Source of the DNA: a virus
IMG/VR virus record: IMGVR_UViG_3300014501_000078
Span: 1 to 23,381 of that record
Direction: 5' to 3' (one strand)
Length of the DNA: 23,381 bases
Below the pieces are notes generated by a model that was not told where the DNA came from, made no database searches, and saw only the letters and a program-made list of their open reading frames with translations. This document shows positions 7,532-15,021 of the stretch, one piece after another. Made by a program: the position numbers and the translations under genes. Numbering within the stretch: the stretch's first letter is position 1; every line of letters begins with the position of its first letter.

Positions 7532-9150
7532 TATGCAGTGCCTATGCCCTTGACTTTGCGGGGCCTAAATAATCTGATCGTTCCTGCCTCTTCTTCGAAC
7601 TGGACCCCGTCGCGCTTACGCAGCCACATGAGTCCCATCAGCAAGCAATCGACCCAGTCGTCATTCTTGCCCTTCGGGAAGTCAGCACACTCGTCCATCA
7701 CCGGCTTGGAGAAGTCTTCGTTCGGCAAATAGAACAGGCAGCCCTTCTCCAACGAGAGGCTGGCTGTGTGCGCCCGCGAGATCTTGTCCCCGTCCCCGTC
7801 GATCTTCACCGCGAGTACTGGCATGTTCCCTCTGCGCATCTCCTGGATAAGTGAGTGGCCGCTTGCCTTCTTCTCAATCAAGATCCAGTCTGGGTTCGCT
7901 TTATCGTTCGACTTCTTGGCTAGCGCCCTGAGCACCGGGAACGATACCTTGTCCCGCCACGCGCCCAATAGAATCGCACAGTTGCGAGTAGGCTTCTTAA
8001 TAGCCCTCTCCACCATTCTACCATCCGGGAGGCGTACCTTGCTCATGACCTCCGGGGTGTACCGGAAGATACCAAGGGTGAGCCGCGCGCTGTAGTCGTT
8101 CTCCTCCCCCTCTTCGAAGGCCGTATCATAGAGCTGAATCTTCTCATAGAACTCAGGCAGTTCGCGCTGCATACCTGGGTTTTCATGCCACGACGGGTTG
8201 ACCCAGGGCTGCCAATAGCTACGCTTGAGGATGTAGCCGCCCTCCTTGTTTGGGTCTTGCTGGAACTGCGCCGAGTAGTCGGCCTCGGTCATGCCGTCCT
8301 TGAGTTCCAATGTTGCCTCTGCCGTCAAACGGTCTGGGCTCAGGAGCTGACCCTCGGCCTTGCGAGGATCGATGTACACAAGCTTGCCATGAGTGCCATC
8401 CTTCGTCAGGATACGTGTGACACAACGGCTGGCTCTGCGAAACTCATTCGGTAAACACAAGTGAACGTACTTCTTTCCCTCGGTCGCGAGCAACTCCCCG
8501 GTGAGGTCCTGTGAGTGCGAGCGCTGGGCGATCAGAACCCGGCGAGTCTGTGATGGGTTGTTCACTCGCGTGCGCAGCGGCCCCTTGTACCAGCGGACTG
8601 CTGTTTCCCGCTTCGTGTCCGAGTTGATGTCCTGGATGTTGTGCGGATCGTCAACGATATGGTAGTCGCCGCCGAACCCGGTGAGACGCCCGCCGACAGA
8701 CACGGCCATGCGCTGACCACCGGCATTGTTCACGAACAGGTTCTTCTCGTTCTGGTCGAGCTTCAAGATGATGTCGCTGCCGAAGCGCGCCCGATACCAG
8801 GGGCTCTGCACCATGTCGCGCATGCGCAGCGCGTCGCGGGTCGCTAGCCCGATCTCGTATGAGCCGGTGAGGAACTTGATCTTCGGGTTGTTCGCCCAGA
8901 TCCACGCTGGCCAGATGACCGAAACTAAAGTAGATTTTAAGAATCGTGGCGGGATCGAAATGATAAGGTTCTTGATGTCTCCCAGGAACACGTATACCAA
9001 ATGGTCACAAATTGCATCTAAGTACGGCTCCCACTGAAGCGTTTCGTTCTCGATGGTGTGCCAGCTCTCCCTGACGAACTCACGGAACTTACGCCTGCAG
9101 ATCTCCGCAGACAGGATGGTGAGGCTGGGGGTGCCCTCCAGCTCGATCAC
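7531..9150 (-). CDS. terL: Terminase large subunit (ATPase and nuclease)
   Basis: A 539-residue DNA-packaging motor. The ATPase domain shows a variant Walker A at residues 66-74 (IPPRFLKST) and Walker B DYHIVDDPH at 162-170, followed by the usual coupling region (IAQRSHSQDL). The C-terminal RNase H-like nuclease has D342 in QLYDTAF, E426 in ILIEKKASG and D498/D501 in DDWVD, matching the metal-binding acids of the family. The usual Gly-rich loop PPRxGKST has Phe-Leu here; Lys and Ser/Thr are kept. The start is GTG at 9150, two bases after the preceding stop, with no good ribosome site, suggesting translation by coupling. It pairs with the small terminase 4.4 kb upstream. Confidence 0.95.
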   Translation of the reverse strand: MIELEGTPSLTILSAEICRRKFREFVRESWHTIENETLQWEPYLDAICDHLVYVFLGDIKNLIISIPPRFLKSTLVSVIWPAWIWANNPKIKFLTGSYEIGLATRDALRMRDMVQSPWYRARFGSDIILKLDQNEKNLFVNNAGGQRMAVSVGGRLTGFGGDYHIVDDPHNIQDINSDTKRETAVRWYKGPLRTRVNNPSQTRRVLIAQRSHSQDLTGELLATEGKKYVHLCLPNEFRRASRCVTRILTKDGTHGKLVYIDPRKAEGQLLSPDRLTAEATLELKDGMTEADYSAQFQQDPNKEGGYILKRSYWQPWVNPSWHENPGMQRELPEFYEKIQLYDTAFEEGEENDYSARLTLGIFRYTPEVMSKVRLPDGRMVERAIKKPTRNCAILLGAWRDKVSFPVLRALAKKSNDKANPDWILIEKKASGHSLIQEMRRGNMPVLAVKIDGDGDKISRAHTASLSLEKGCLFYLPNEDFSKPVMDECADFPKGKNDDWVDCLLMGLMWLRKRDGVQFEEEAGTIRLFRPRKVKGIGTA

Positions 9151-9152
9151 GG

Positions 9153-9584
9153 CTAGAGCGACGGGTCTTGGTCGTCAGCGACTGACGTGGGGCCTTGGAC
9201 GCCCTGGGGGTTACCGGCCGAGCCGAGCAGCTTGTTCGTCTTAGTCTTCTGACGGTTTAGAGCCGCAGCCGCCTTCGCGAGCTTGGGCCCGCCGAGTGCC
9301 GGGCCTTGCTGAGTCACGTTCGGCATCGGAGCCTTGAACGCGCCAGGGCGGGCCGACTTCACCGTGGGGGTGATCTTCTTGCCGCTTAAAATCGGATTAG
9401 CAGGAACCCCAAGCCCCTGTAAAGCTGGAGCTTTAGGCATAGATCCTGGAACAAAACCTTTCGGAGCTTTCGGCGGTTGACGCGGAGCCCCAACAACAAA
9501 TTGATTCAGCGATTTACGCGGCCCTTTGGATGGGCCACCCGGAGCTACCGGTAAATTCATTGACTTCCTGGCACGAGACTGCAT
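9153..9584 (-). CDS. Basic Pro/Ala/Gly-rich low-complexity protein, unknown function
   Basis: A 143-residue protein, about one third Pro, Lys and Gly or Ala, with no expected fold except one short helix (KLAKAAAALNRQK, near residue 105). Phrases such as PPKAP, PGSMPKAP and KKITPTVKSARPGAF repeat loosely. The ATG at 9584 has an AGGGGA site seven bases upstream, so it is well expressed from its own site although the HNH gene overlaps it by 71 bases. Basic disordered proteins near terminase may bind DNA or the terminase; that is inference. I do not recognise a family. Confidence 0.7.
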   Translation of the reverse strand: MQSRARKSMNLPVAPGGPSKGPRKSLNQFVVGAPRQPPKAPKGFVPGSMPKAPALQGLGVPANPILSGKKITPTVKSARPGAFKAPMPNVTQQGPALGGPKLAKAAAALNRQKTKTNKLLGSAGNPQGVQGPTSVADDQDPSL

Positions 9585-10008
9585 ATTTATTCCCCTTTTC
9601 TCTGTTCTTTTTCGGCGTCAAGTACTGCAGATTCCAGGAAACATGTAACCCTGACACCATCTTCCCCTGCATAGGAACGATGTGATCTACCTCAAAACCA
9701 TCTGGGCACGCATCGTAGTATAACCTCATCAGCCACTGCGGGCACCAGACTGCAGACCTCTGCAGCTTGGCGGCGTGCCTCCTGGCAGACCTAAAGACTG
9801 CATCTGACGATGGCCGAGCCTTATCGTAAGCCCTAAGATGATCCCTGTTCTTACCCCTCCACGTAGCCGTATACGACAGGCATAGCGCGGTGTTCCTGGA
9901 GCGGTACAGTACACGGTACGCCGCGTCACAAGGCCGACAGCGGCCAAGAGGATCGCGTACAGTGGGTCTCAGTCGCTCTGTAGACCCGCATTTAACGCAA
10001 GGTTTCAT
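9514..10008 (-). CDS. HNH endonuclease, probably free-standing homing type
   Basis: A 164-residue nuclease. The N-terminus has zinc pairs CVKCG and CRPCD (residues 4-7 and about 24-27). The HNH core is at about 100-140: FEVDHIVPMQG, then LHVSWNLQYLT and N.EKGNKY, where the His of DHI, the Asn of WNLQ and the final Asn give the catalytic finger. This matches phage HNH proteins found beside terminases, some of which aid packaging and some of which are mobile. The homology ends near GNKY; the last 25 residues run into the next gene in another frame, a sign that insertion or deletion extended the frame. ATG at 10008 follows a 23-base gap without a clear ribosome site. Confidence 0.85.
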   Translation of the reverse strand: MKPCVKCGSTERLRPTVRDPLGRCRPCDAAYRVLYRSRNTALCLSYTATWRGKNRDHLRAYDKARPSSDAVFRSARRHAAKLQRSAVWCPQWLMRLYYDACPDGFEVDHIVPMQGKMVSGLHVSWNLQYLTPKKNREKGNKYAVSCQEVNEFTGSSGWPIQRAA

Positions 10009-10031
10009 CGCGTACCAGTATACGCTTCTTC

Positions 10032-10637
10032 TTACGATAAGTCACCGTGGGCGCTGCCTTCGTCAGTGCTGCTCCCTTTGCGGGCATCACTGCCTGAAAC
10101 GCGGGCGCTTTGATCGGTCTTGGCTGTTTCGGCTTGTTTGCCATGCTCTATTTTAGCAGACTTCCTGGCCTTGGCTTTCCGCAGGGTCATCGTTACCACC
10201 GGGGGAGCGGTGTACGGGTCGATCAAACAGGCGACCTCTACCGCGCGCTTTGCGCTCGCGCCCATGTGCATGGCACCCATCGCCGCCTTCGCGCCAGATC
10301 CTACCGCGTAGAACTCGTTGAGCACCTTCTCTCCTCTGCACCATTTATCAAATTCCCAGAGCCCGTCATTCTGTAGAACGAGCACGGTGAACTCAGCGTC
10401 TCCGTGAATAAGGTTCTCAGGAGCTTCCTTACCCGAGCCCAGCCAGTCAACGAAGACAAGACCTGAAAACGTCTCGCCTGCAGTAGCCAGGATAACCTCT
10501 TGCTGCACCCCGTTGACCAGGATGGACTTGCGAAACAGCTTCTCACTCAGGAACACGCGCGCACCACCGGCATCGGTGTGCGTGGTACTGCGACTGTCCG
10601 CAGCTAGGATGCCTGATCGGTACGCCACGGTAGTCAT
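10032..10637 (-). CDS. HslV/proteasome-beta-like Ntn hydrolase
   Basis: A 201-residue protein of the 20S proteasome/HslV peptidase superfamily. After removal of Met, the N-terminus is Thr-Thr, as in HslV. AADSR (12-16) holds the Asp matching HslV D17, and SEKLFRK (31-37) the Lys matching K33; ILATAGETFSG (49-59) matches the HslV strand with AGG, and FYAVGSGAKAAMGAM (109-123) the IGSGG motif. All catalytic residues appear present. HslV is about 175 residues; the extra 45 at the C-terminus are Lys/Ser/Glu-rich and disordered. No HslU unfoldase is in the window, so it may use host unfoldases or work alone. ATG at 10637 overlaps the HD gene stop (ATGA). Peptidase activity is inferred. Confidence 0.82.
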   Translation of the reverse strand: MTTVAYRSGILAADSRSTTHTDAGGARVFLSEKLFRKSILVNGVQQEVILATAGETFSGLVFVDWLGSGKEAPENLIHGDAEFTVLVLQNDGLWEFDKWCRGEKVLNEFYAVGSGAKAAMGAMHMGASAKRAVEVACLIDPYTAPPVVTMTLRKAKARKSAKIEHGKQAETAKTDQSARVSGSDARKGSSTDEGSAHGDLS

Positions 10638-11224
10638 GCAGTGCGCAGGCTCTTCATGTACGCCGCAGCGTCCAGCTCCTGCTTCGCTATACCTGACACG
10701 TCATTGTAACGGTCCAGAAACTGATTGACGATGTCGTCCTCGTTCATCAGAGGGAATATCTGCGGGATGTAGTAGTCACGGTCAAACGGTACGAATCTCT
10801 GGATGTTCGGATGCATCAGGTCGCGCGCCTCGGTGATGAGAGCAACGTGATCTGATTCCTTGATGTATTCCCACTCGTGAGTCGTGCAGCGTACGCCGTG
10901 CGATCTCCAGATGGCCAGACGGATCTTGTTGCCAGCCTCGATTACTGCCGGTGCAAGATGCTTGGCAGGTGTAGGGATGTCGCCGAACACTGCCTCTTCA
11001 ATGTCGTGCATCAGCGCAGGGAAAGCTAGCGCACTAGGAACGTGGAAGCTTACCCACACGCTATGCTCAGCGACTGAGTACGTGACCCCCTTCTTCGTGT
11101 GACCGGCGAAGCGATTGACTCGCGCCAGTGACAGCGCAAGCTCTTCGATTCCAACCTCGTCGCCGTCGAAATCATTCAGATTGACAGTGACACCGTTGCT
11201 GAAAGTCATCCACTCAGGTTTCAT
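10634..11224 (-). CDS. HD-domain phosphohydrolase (YfbR/DatZ-like)
   Basis: A 196-residue HD-superfamily enzyme. Landmarks: RVNRFAGHT (36-43), the metal-binding His in YSVAEHSVWV (H54), the HD pair in ALMHDIEEA (H73, D74), GDIPTPAKHL (81-90) and a later EARDLM. This arrangement matches YfbR-type deoxynucleoside 5'-monophosphatases and the phage dATP triphosphohydrolase DatZ, so the substrate is probably a deoxynucleotide, cleaved with a divalent metal in the cytoplasm. ATG at 11224 has a GGAGG-type site and ATGA overlap with the zinc ribbon gene. A DUF5664 nucleotide hydrolase is two genes upstream, suggesting a joint role in nucleotide pools. The choice between mono- and triphosphatase cannot be made by eye. 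Confidence 0.85.
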   Translation of the reverse strand: MKPEWMTFSNGVTVNLNDFDGDEVGIEELALSLARVNRFAGHTKKGVTYSVAEHSVWVSFHVPSALAFPALMHDIEEAVFGDIPTPAKHLAPAVIEAGNKIRLAIWRSHGVRCTTHEWEYIKESDHVALITEARDLMHPNIQRFVPFDRDYYIPQIFPLMNEDDIVNQFLDRYNDVSGIAKQELDAAAYMKSLRTA

Positions 11225-11415
11225 TTCACCCTCCCATGAGACGCTGACAATATGCGCTGCGCAAGAAGCAATGAGCGCGACGCCAATTCCGGTGTGTCGT
11301 CGTTATCACAGCGCTCACAGACCATCGTTTGATACCGCTGGACGCTGGCTGCCCCTGCAGGAACCAGCTGTTCGCTGATATGGCCATTTGAGCAAAGGTA
11401 CTCATAAATTGGCAC
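11221..11415 (-). CDS. Small FmdB-like zinc-ribbon protein
   Basis: A 64-residue protein beginning MPIYEYLC, the classic opening of FmdB/CxxC regulatory-type zinc ribbons. Metal ligands are C8, H12 (CSNGH) and C33, C36 (CERC), replacing the usual two CxxC pairs with Cys-x3-His plus CxxC. The start is GTG at 11415, two bases after the stop of the DUF5664 gene; an upstream in-frame ATG at 11454 would add 13 residues lying inside that gene and is less likely because PIYEY is the family's N-terminus. A role in nucleic acid or protein binding is possible; none is known. Confidence 0.7.
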   Translation of the reverse strand: MPIYEYLCSNGHISEQLVPAGAASVQRYQTMVCERCDNDDTPELASRSLLLAQRILSASHGRVK

Positions 11416-11416
11416 A

Positions 11417-11845
11417 TCAATAACCAGCGCCGTTGCGATGTTGCTGAATAGCACTTAGGAACTCTTCCAACTGCGCAGTAGAGACTGACTCCTGTTCAGA
11501 GCGCACCATAGCCTCATAATCCAGCGTCTGCTCTGAGTCGCGCTCCTCAGCTTCGATGTCGAGCTGCAGTTGCGCCGACAGCCGCCAGATGGCCTTGGCA
11601 AGGTGCCACTGACCGTCAGTGTCCTTCTTGATGCCCATACCATAATCGAACTGATGTCTGAATGCGGTGTTGAGTTGGTCAGTAGACTTCTCGCGAGCCC
11701 ATATAATCGTCTTACCTACGTTCTGATGCTGCGTGTTTCCCGCGACAGCAACACGCACAACCTCCAACCACGCCTTTGGAAAGTATCCGAAAAGAAAATC
11801 CCACAGCGGTAAAGCCTTTCTTGCGTCGTAATCTGTGGGAAGCAT
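11417..11845 (-). CDS. dATP/dGTP diphosphohydrolase-like protein (DUF5664, MazZ-like)
   Basis: A 142-residue all-helical protein of the dATP/dGTP diphosphohydrolase N-terminal family. Landmarks: YDARKALPLWDFLFGYFPKA (6-25), the EVVRVAVAGNTQH helix, a WAREKSTDQL segment, a RHQFD helix and DGQWHLAKAIWR (about 95-107), which place the usual acidic and His residues. Such enzymes cleave dATP or dGTP to the monophosphate and pyrophosphate; in Z-genome phages the relative MazZ shapes pools for 2-aminoadenine DNA. ATG at 11845 shares a base with the upstream TAA (TAATG) and has GAGG seven bases before; a longer frame from 11902 is ignored. Substrate is inferred from family. Confidence 0.8.
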   Translation of the reverse strand: MLPTDYDARKALPLWDFLFGYFPKAWLEVVRVAVAGNTQHQNVGKTIIWAREKSTDQLNTAFRHQFDYGMGIKKDTDGQWHLAKAIWRLSAQLQLDIEAEERDSEQTLDYEAMVRSEQESVSTAQLEEFLSAIQQHRNGAGY

Positions 11846-12600
11846 TACTCGTCCTCGGTGTGCGTAGTGAAGACACCAACATTGCGGCCAGCAGTAGACC
11901 ACACATGCTCATCTAGCTGCGTCTCGTCAGGCTTGTCGCCGTACTTGAACTCGTGAACAATCCCTGAGCAGAAGTCGCCCATGAAGACCTCATCGAGCCG
12001 ACCAAAGATCACGATGTACAGATCTTCTGGAGAGAAGAACTGGACCTTGTGCTTCGGTATGCACGGGTGAGTGTGGTACGTTGCAACCAGCTTCGCCTGA
12101 GCGGGTAGCTGACTGACGTCAATCGCAACATTGTCTCCTGAGTAGTTCGTGTTTGGATAGCTAACGATGAACTTGCCGTTCTCTAGCTTGCCGATTGCGC
12201 CGCCGTACTCATATACCTCGCTCTTCTCCTGGTCAATGAACTTCAGCGCATCTATAGCCGCAAGCTCAGGAGTATCGTATACGAAGACGTCTGACGCTGG
12301 CTGCGGTGCAGACTCAGGCTTGCCCTTGAAGTCATGCGACAGCACCACGCCCTTTGTCAGCTTCGCATGCAGACACGTAATCAGAAACTCTCCGTCCTGG
12401 TACGGTATAACCTCAGCGACGTGACCTTCGCAGAATCCATCCTTGCTGAACTTCTTGCGCCACCCCGCTTGGCTCTGAGGGTCGATGCCGGACGTGCGAT
12501 GCTGAAGTGGCGGAGTCACTTGAGCCGTCGAGAGGGGCACACCAGAAGCGGCGACCACTGACAGCTGAATGGCTGCAAGTAATATCCAAAGTCGTTTCAT
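11845..12600 (-). CDS. Exported JAMM/DUF4329-like metalloprotein
   Basis: A 251-residue protein with a Sec-type signal: MKR, then hydrophobic residues to about 24 with a cleavage-like GVPLSTA; no lipobox Cys. The mature part has an unknown N-terminal segment (30-105) and a JAB/JAMM-like domain of the DUF4329 type (about 108-220): EYGG (Glu131), YHTHP (His176, His178) and FSPED (Ser190, Asp193), the complete Glu, HxH, SxxD set for zinc. Cytosolic members are peptidases or isopeptidases; DUF4329 also occurs in toxin tails. Export suggests a periplasmic target. The start at 12600 is preferred over 12606 because GGAG is then six bases away, not adjacent. Activity is inferred. Confidence 0.75.
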   Translation of the reverse strand: MKRLWILLAAIQLSVVAASGVPLSTAQVTPPLQHRTSGIDPQSQAGWRKKFSKDGFCEGHVAEVIPYQDGEFLITCLHAKLTKGVVLSHDFKGKPESAPQPASDVFVYDTPELAAIDALKFIDQEKSEVYEYGGAIGKLENGKFIVSYPNTNYSGDNVAIDVSQLPAQAKLVATYHTHPCIPKHKVQFFSPEDLYIVIFGRLDEVFMGDFCSGIVHEFKYGDKPDETQLDEHVWSTAGRNVGVFTTHTEDE

Positions 12601-12633
12601 CTGCATCTCCAGGTTAAGGACAGTCGGAGTGTA

Positions 12634-13539
12634 TCACACTTTGCGCTTTACAGTTCGGTAGCCGTATCGTCCTTTCAGGTATCCCAACGACACAGTCATC
12701 AGGTCGAAATATCCATCACGAACCTCGTGGAACACCAGGATGCCGCGCCAGTGCGTATTGCCCTGCGGGCTCAGGTACTTCTCTATGTGCGGGTACGCGC
12801 TACCAGCAATGATACCCCACTGCAGTACCCCTCCGAGAGGCATGCATGCCACGTCTAAACCTTGCTGGTGTCCACTGACAGCGCTGCGTCCTTCACGTAT
12901 CAGCTGTGCTCGCGCATTGGGTGCGCCGCGTTTCGTCTGACCTACAGAGCCGGACGCTGACCGTGGGAAATAGTGACAATACGAGACGCCGTCTATCACG
13001 ACAGGCTGAAGGAACGGATAGACCTCGAAGCCGAAGTGCTCGTAGTTGAGGTCTTTGATGGAGATCGCGCCCTCAAGTTTTGCGTCTGCCTCGACAGCTC
13101 GATCTATGCGGTCCTCGTGATTGCCAAGGGTAAGGACTTTGCGGGTATTCTTCGGCACCTTCTCCATCAGGCGATTCATCGCTTCGTTCGATGCGTCGAT
13201 GTCTGCTACGTATCGCTTGCCCTCGTGCGCCTTCTTGCCGACGTCGTAGGAACTGAGCGAGTTCATGTCGGCGAAGTCGCCGATCTGAATAAGAACATCT
13301 GGGTTGCGATCTGCGATGTAGTAACTGATCCACGTCAGGAAGTCAGTAGACACGCCCGGCCGTATCTGACAATCTGGAACCATGATATGACTAACCGTGG
13401 TTTTCTTCGCGCCTGAATCGCTCTTTATCTGGCGCATTATTCTGCGAGCGCTGCCTGAATCTATATCTAGCGCGCGGCCAACTTCTTCCCCTGACTTCCC
13501 CTTGGCTACCAGCTTCTCTATTTGTTCGCGTCGTGTCAT
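12634..13539 (-). CDS. Calcineurin-like metallophosphoesterase with N-terminal HTH
   Basis: A 301-residue protein. Residues 1-40 form a helix-turn-helix resembling transposase or terminase small-subunit DNA-binding heads (QIEKLVAKGKSGEEVGRAL). From about 50 the phosphoesterase core shows DCQ at 56-58 (a D-x-Q variant of D-x-H), GDFAD at 87-91, GNHE at 139-142, H189, and SGHQQG at 222-227 in place of GHxH. These bind two metals and cleave phosphodiesters. Substrate could be nucleic acid ends, given the HTH, or small nucleotides. ATG at 13539 overlaps the terminase stop (ATGA) with AAGGA six bases upstream. Domain calls are firm; substrate is unknown. Confidence 0.85.
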   Translation of the reverse strand: MTRREQIEKLVAKGKSGEEVGRALDIDSGSARRIMRQIKSDSGAKKTTVSHIMVPDCQIRPGVSTDFLTWISYYIADRNPDVLIQIGDFADMNSLSSYDVGKKAHEGKRYVADIDASNEAMNRLMEKVPKNTRKVLTLGNHEDRIDRAVEADAKLEGAISIKDLNYEHFGFEVYPFLQPVVIDGVSYCHYFPRSASGSVGQTKRGAPNARAQLIREGRSAVSGHQQGLDVACMPLGGVLQWGIIAGSAYPHIEKYLSPQGNTHWRGILVFHEVRDGYFDLMTVSLGYLKGRYGYRTVKRKV

Positions 13540-14324
13540 TTCTGTTCCTTAGTTGAAGATAGTACTGCCTGGGGGCTGGGTTCATGAGCCTGCGGGAGCC
13601 CTGCAGGAACTACTTCCGCTGTTGCGCCCGTCTTCCCAGCCACCAGGACTTCAGACTTTACATCAATCGCTGTCACTTGACTAATCATGCTCGACGCCTT
13701 CAGCATCAGTGCTCGCAGCTGCATCAGCTCTGGGGTAGATAGCCTACTCAGCATAGCATGGTCCTGCGCCTCACCGCCGTGAACGCCCTGCGGCAGCGCA
13801 GCTTTGCCGTTCTCGAACATGCCCATCGTGCGACCCAGTAGTTTCTTGGCTTCGAGCCTGTTGGGGAGCTTGACGTTCGCCAGCACCCAGCGCCCTGGAT
13901 CTTTCTTCTCCGGGTCGTTCGGGTCAGGCTTCCACTTCGGGTCTGACGTCCACATCAGCTCGTAGGATTCTACAACATCAAGCATCTCTCGCGTGCACTC
14001 CTCAAGCGTGCGAGGACGCCATACCCCGGTGTCTTCGTCGAGGATCTGGAAGTCCCTGTGATTCGCGTTGGCAAGCTTGGCGATGGACTTCTGCAGAGAG
14101 ATCACGCTCATCGATGAGTCGATGCGGATGTCTCTCTCCAGCATCACGATATATTCAAAACACGACTTGCGGATGCGTGTGGCGCTTGACGTGTTGTCTC
14201 CGTGCGTGGAGTAGCCGCCAGCAATCAGTGCTTTCTTCGGCGAGCGAGTCTTCACCCACTCGACTGAGAACGCGCGCTGCTGCTCAGTAAGATCTTCCAG
14301 ACCTGTGCCACGGCCTCGAATCAT
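13536..14324 (-). CDS. terS: Terminase small subunit
   Basis: A 262-residue protein whose N-terminus matches Terminase_2-type small subunits: LTEQQRAFSVEWVKTRSPK then ALIAGGYS and a Ser/Thr-rich turn (about residues 12-45), an HTH for binding the packaging site. Helices follow (residues 60-105, DSSMSVISLQKSIAKLANANHRDF). The middle contains a segment (KLPNRLEAKKLLGRTMGMF) also seen in small terminases. The C-terminus is Ala/Pro/Gln-rich. It would bind phage DNA and recruit the large subunit. ATG at 14324 gives an ATGA overlap with the VRR-NUC gene; the longer frame starts at TTG 14333. Unusually the large subunit is 4.4 kb away with eight genes between. Confidence 0.85.
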   Translation of the reverse strand: MIRGRGTGLEDLTEQQRAFSVEWVKTRSPKKALIAGGYSTHGDNTSSATRIRKSCFEYIVMLERDIRIDSSMSVISLQKSIAKLANANHRDFQILDEDTGVWRPRTLEECTREMLDVVESYELMWTSDPKWKPDPNDPEKKDPGRWVLANVKLPNRLEAKKLLGRTMGMFENGKAALPQGVHGGEAQDHAMLSRLSTPELMQLRALMLKASSMISQVTAIDVKSEVLVAGKTGATAEVVPAGLPQAHEPSPQAVLSSTKEQK

Positions 14325-14734
14325 TTGAACCAAAGCGGTTTTCCCCCAAGCATGTACTCTTCCCAGCTCGCAATCGCCTTGTCTTCCCCGGCGCAGATAT
14401 CAGCGTAGTACCCCTGCTTAAGCATGTTCCCGTGGAACACAATCTGCTCTGGGGATATAACGCCGCCTTTGGTGCGCTTCATTTCAAAGAACGCGCCGTG
14501 GTACTTGCCGACCGCGTGCGCGAAGAATAGATCGAACGCGCCGGGCAACAGACCCTGCTTCTTGAGGGAGTTCATGTACATCGCGCGCTTCCTGGCGTCT
14601 CCAGGGAGCTGAGTGCCGTTAGGTATCATCATGAGCAGATGGCCCCATCCCTTTGCACGCACGTGCTGAACGAATATATCCTGTGCGTCCTTCTCGACAC
14701 CAAGGGTGATTTTAGGCATGTACAAGAGTCGCAT
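14321..14734 (-). CDS. VRR-NUC domain nuclease
   Basis: A 137-residue PD-(D/E)xK-type nuclease. Landmarks: KDAQDIFVQHVRAKGW (helix one, with E14 just before it), MIPNG (36-40), LKKQGLLPGAFDLFF with D68, FFEMKR with E84 and K86, then SPEQIVF with Q97. That is the VRR-NUC order (E, then PNG, then PG.PDL, then E-x-K, then Q). It would cut branched or damaged DNA structures, in phages possibly resolving replication junctions before packaging; the next gene is the small terminase. ATG at 14734 shares one base with the upstream TGA (TGATG); a second ATG six codons in is possible. Activity is inferred. Confidence 0.85.
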   Translation of the reverse strand: MRLLYMPKITLGVEKDAQDIFVQHVRAKGWGHLLMMIPNGTQLPGDARKRAMYMNSLKKQGLLPGAFDLFFAHAVGKYHGAFFEMKRTKGGVISPEQIVFHGNMLKQGYYADICAGEDKAIASWEEYMLGGKPLWFK

Positions 14735-15021
14735 CAGTCGATGTCCGCTTCCAACATATCGATGGCCTCGGCCTTGAACATCTCAAGCCAGCCGAGCACA
14801 GCGATGTCGTCCTCGATGCCGCGCTGCGCGACATAGGTGTCACGCACACCTTCCTTGTCCTCAAGGCACACCAGTACGATCAAGCGAACTTGGTCACCGT
14901 GCGCCTGACCCTTCTCGATCATCTGCTTCGTTTTATCAAGAAGATCGCAGGCTGTCCATTTCGTTGGGTCGTCCAATCGAGTAGCGTCGATCCGGTCACG
15001 GATGTCTATAAGTGTAGGCAT
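14734..15021 (-). CDS. Small phage protein of unknown function
   Basis: A 95-residue acidic protein, alternating helices and strands: a strand near 45-52 (QVRLIVLVCLE) and a C-terminal helix (75-92) resembling small proteins found in phage replication regions that have a Gly-Trp-Leu-E helix. I cannot give a function. ATG at 15021 overlaps the stop of the preceding gene by 16 bases, and its own stop couples to the VRR-NUC gene. Base use is like the neighbours, so it is likely real. Confidence 0.65.
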   Translation of the reverse strand: MPTLIDIRDRIDATRLDDPTKWTACDLLDKTKQMIEKGQAHGDQVRLIVLVCLEDKEGVRDTYVAQRGIEDDIAVLGWLEMFKAEAIDMLEADID

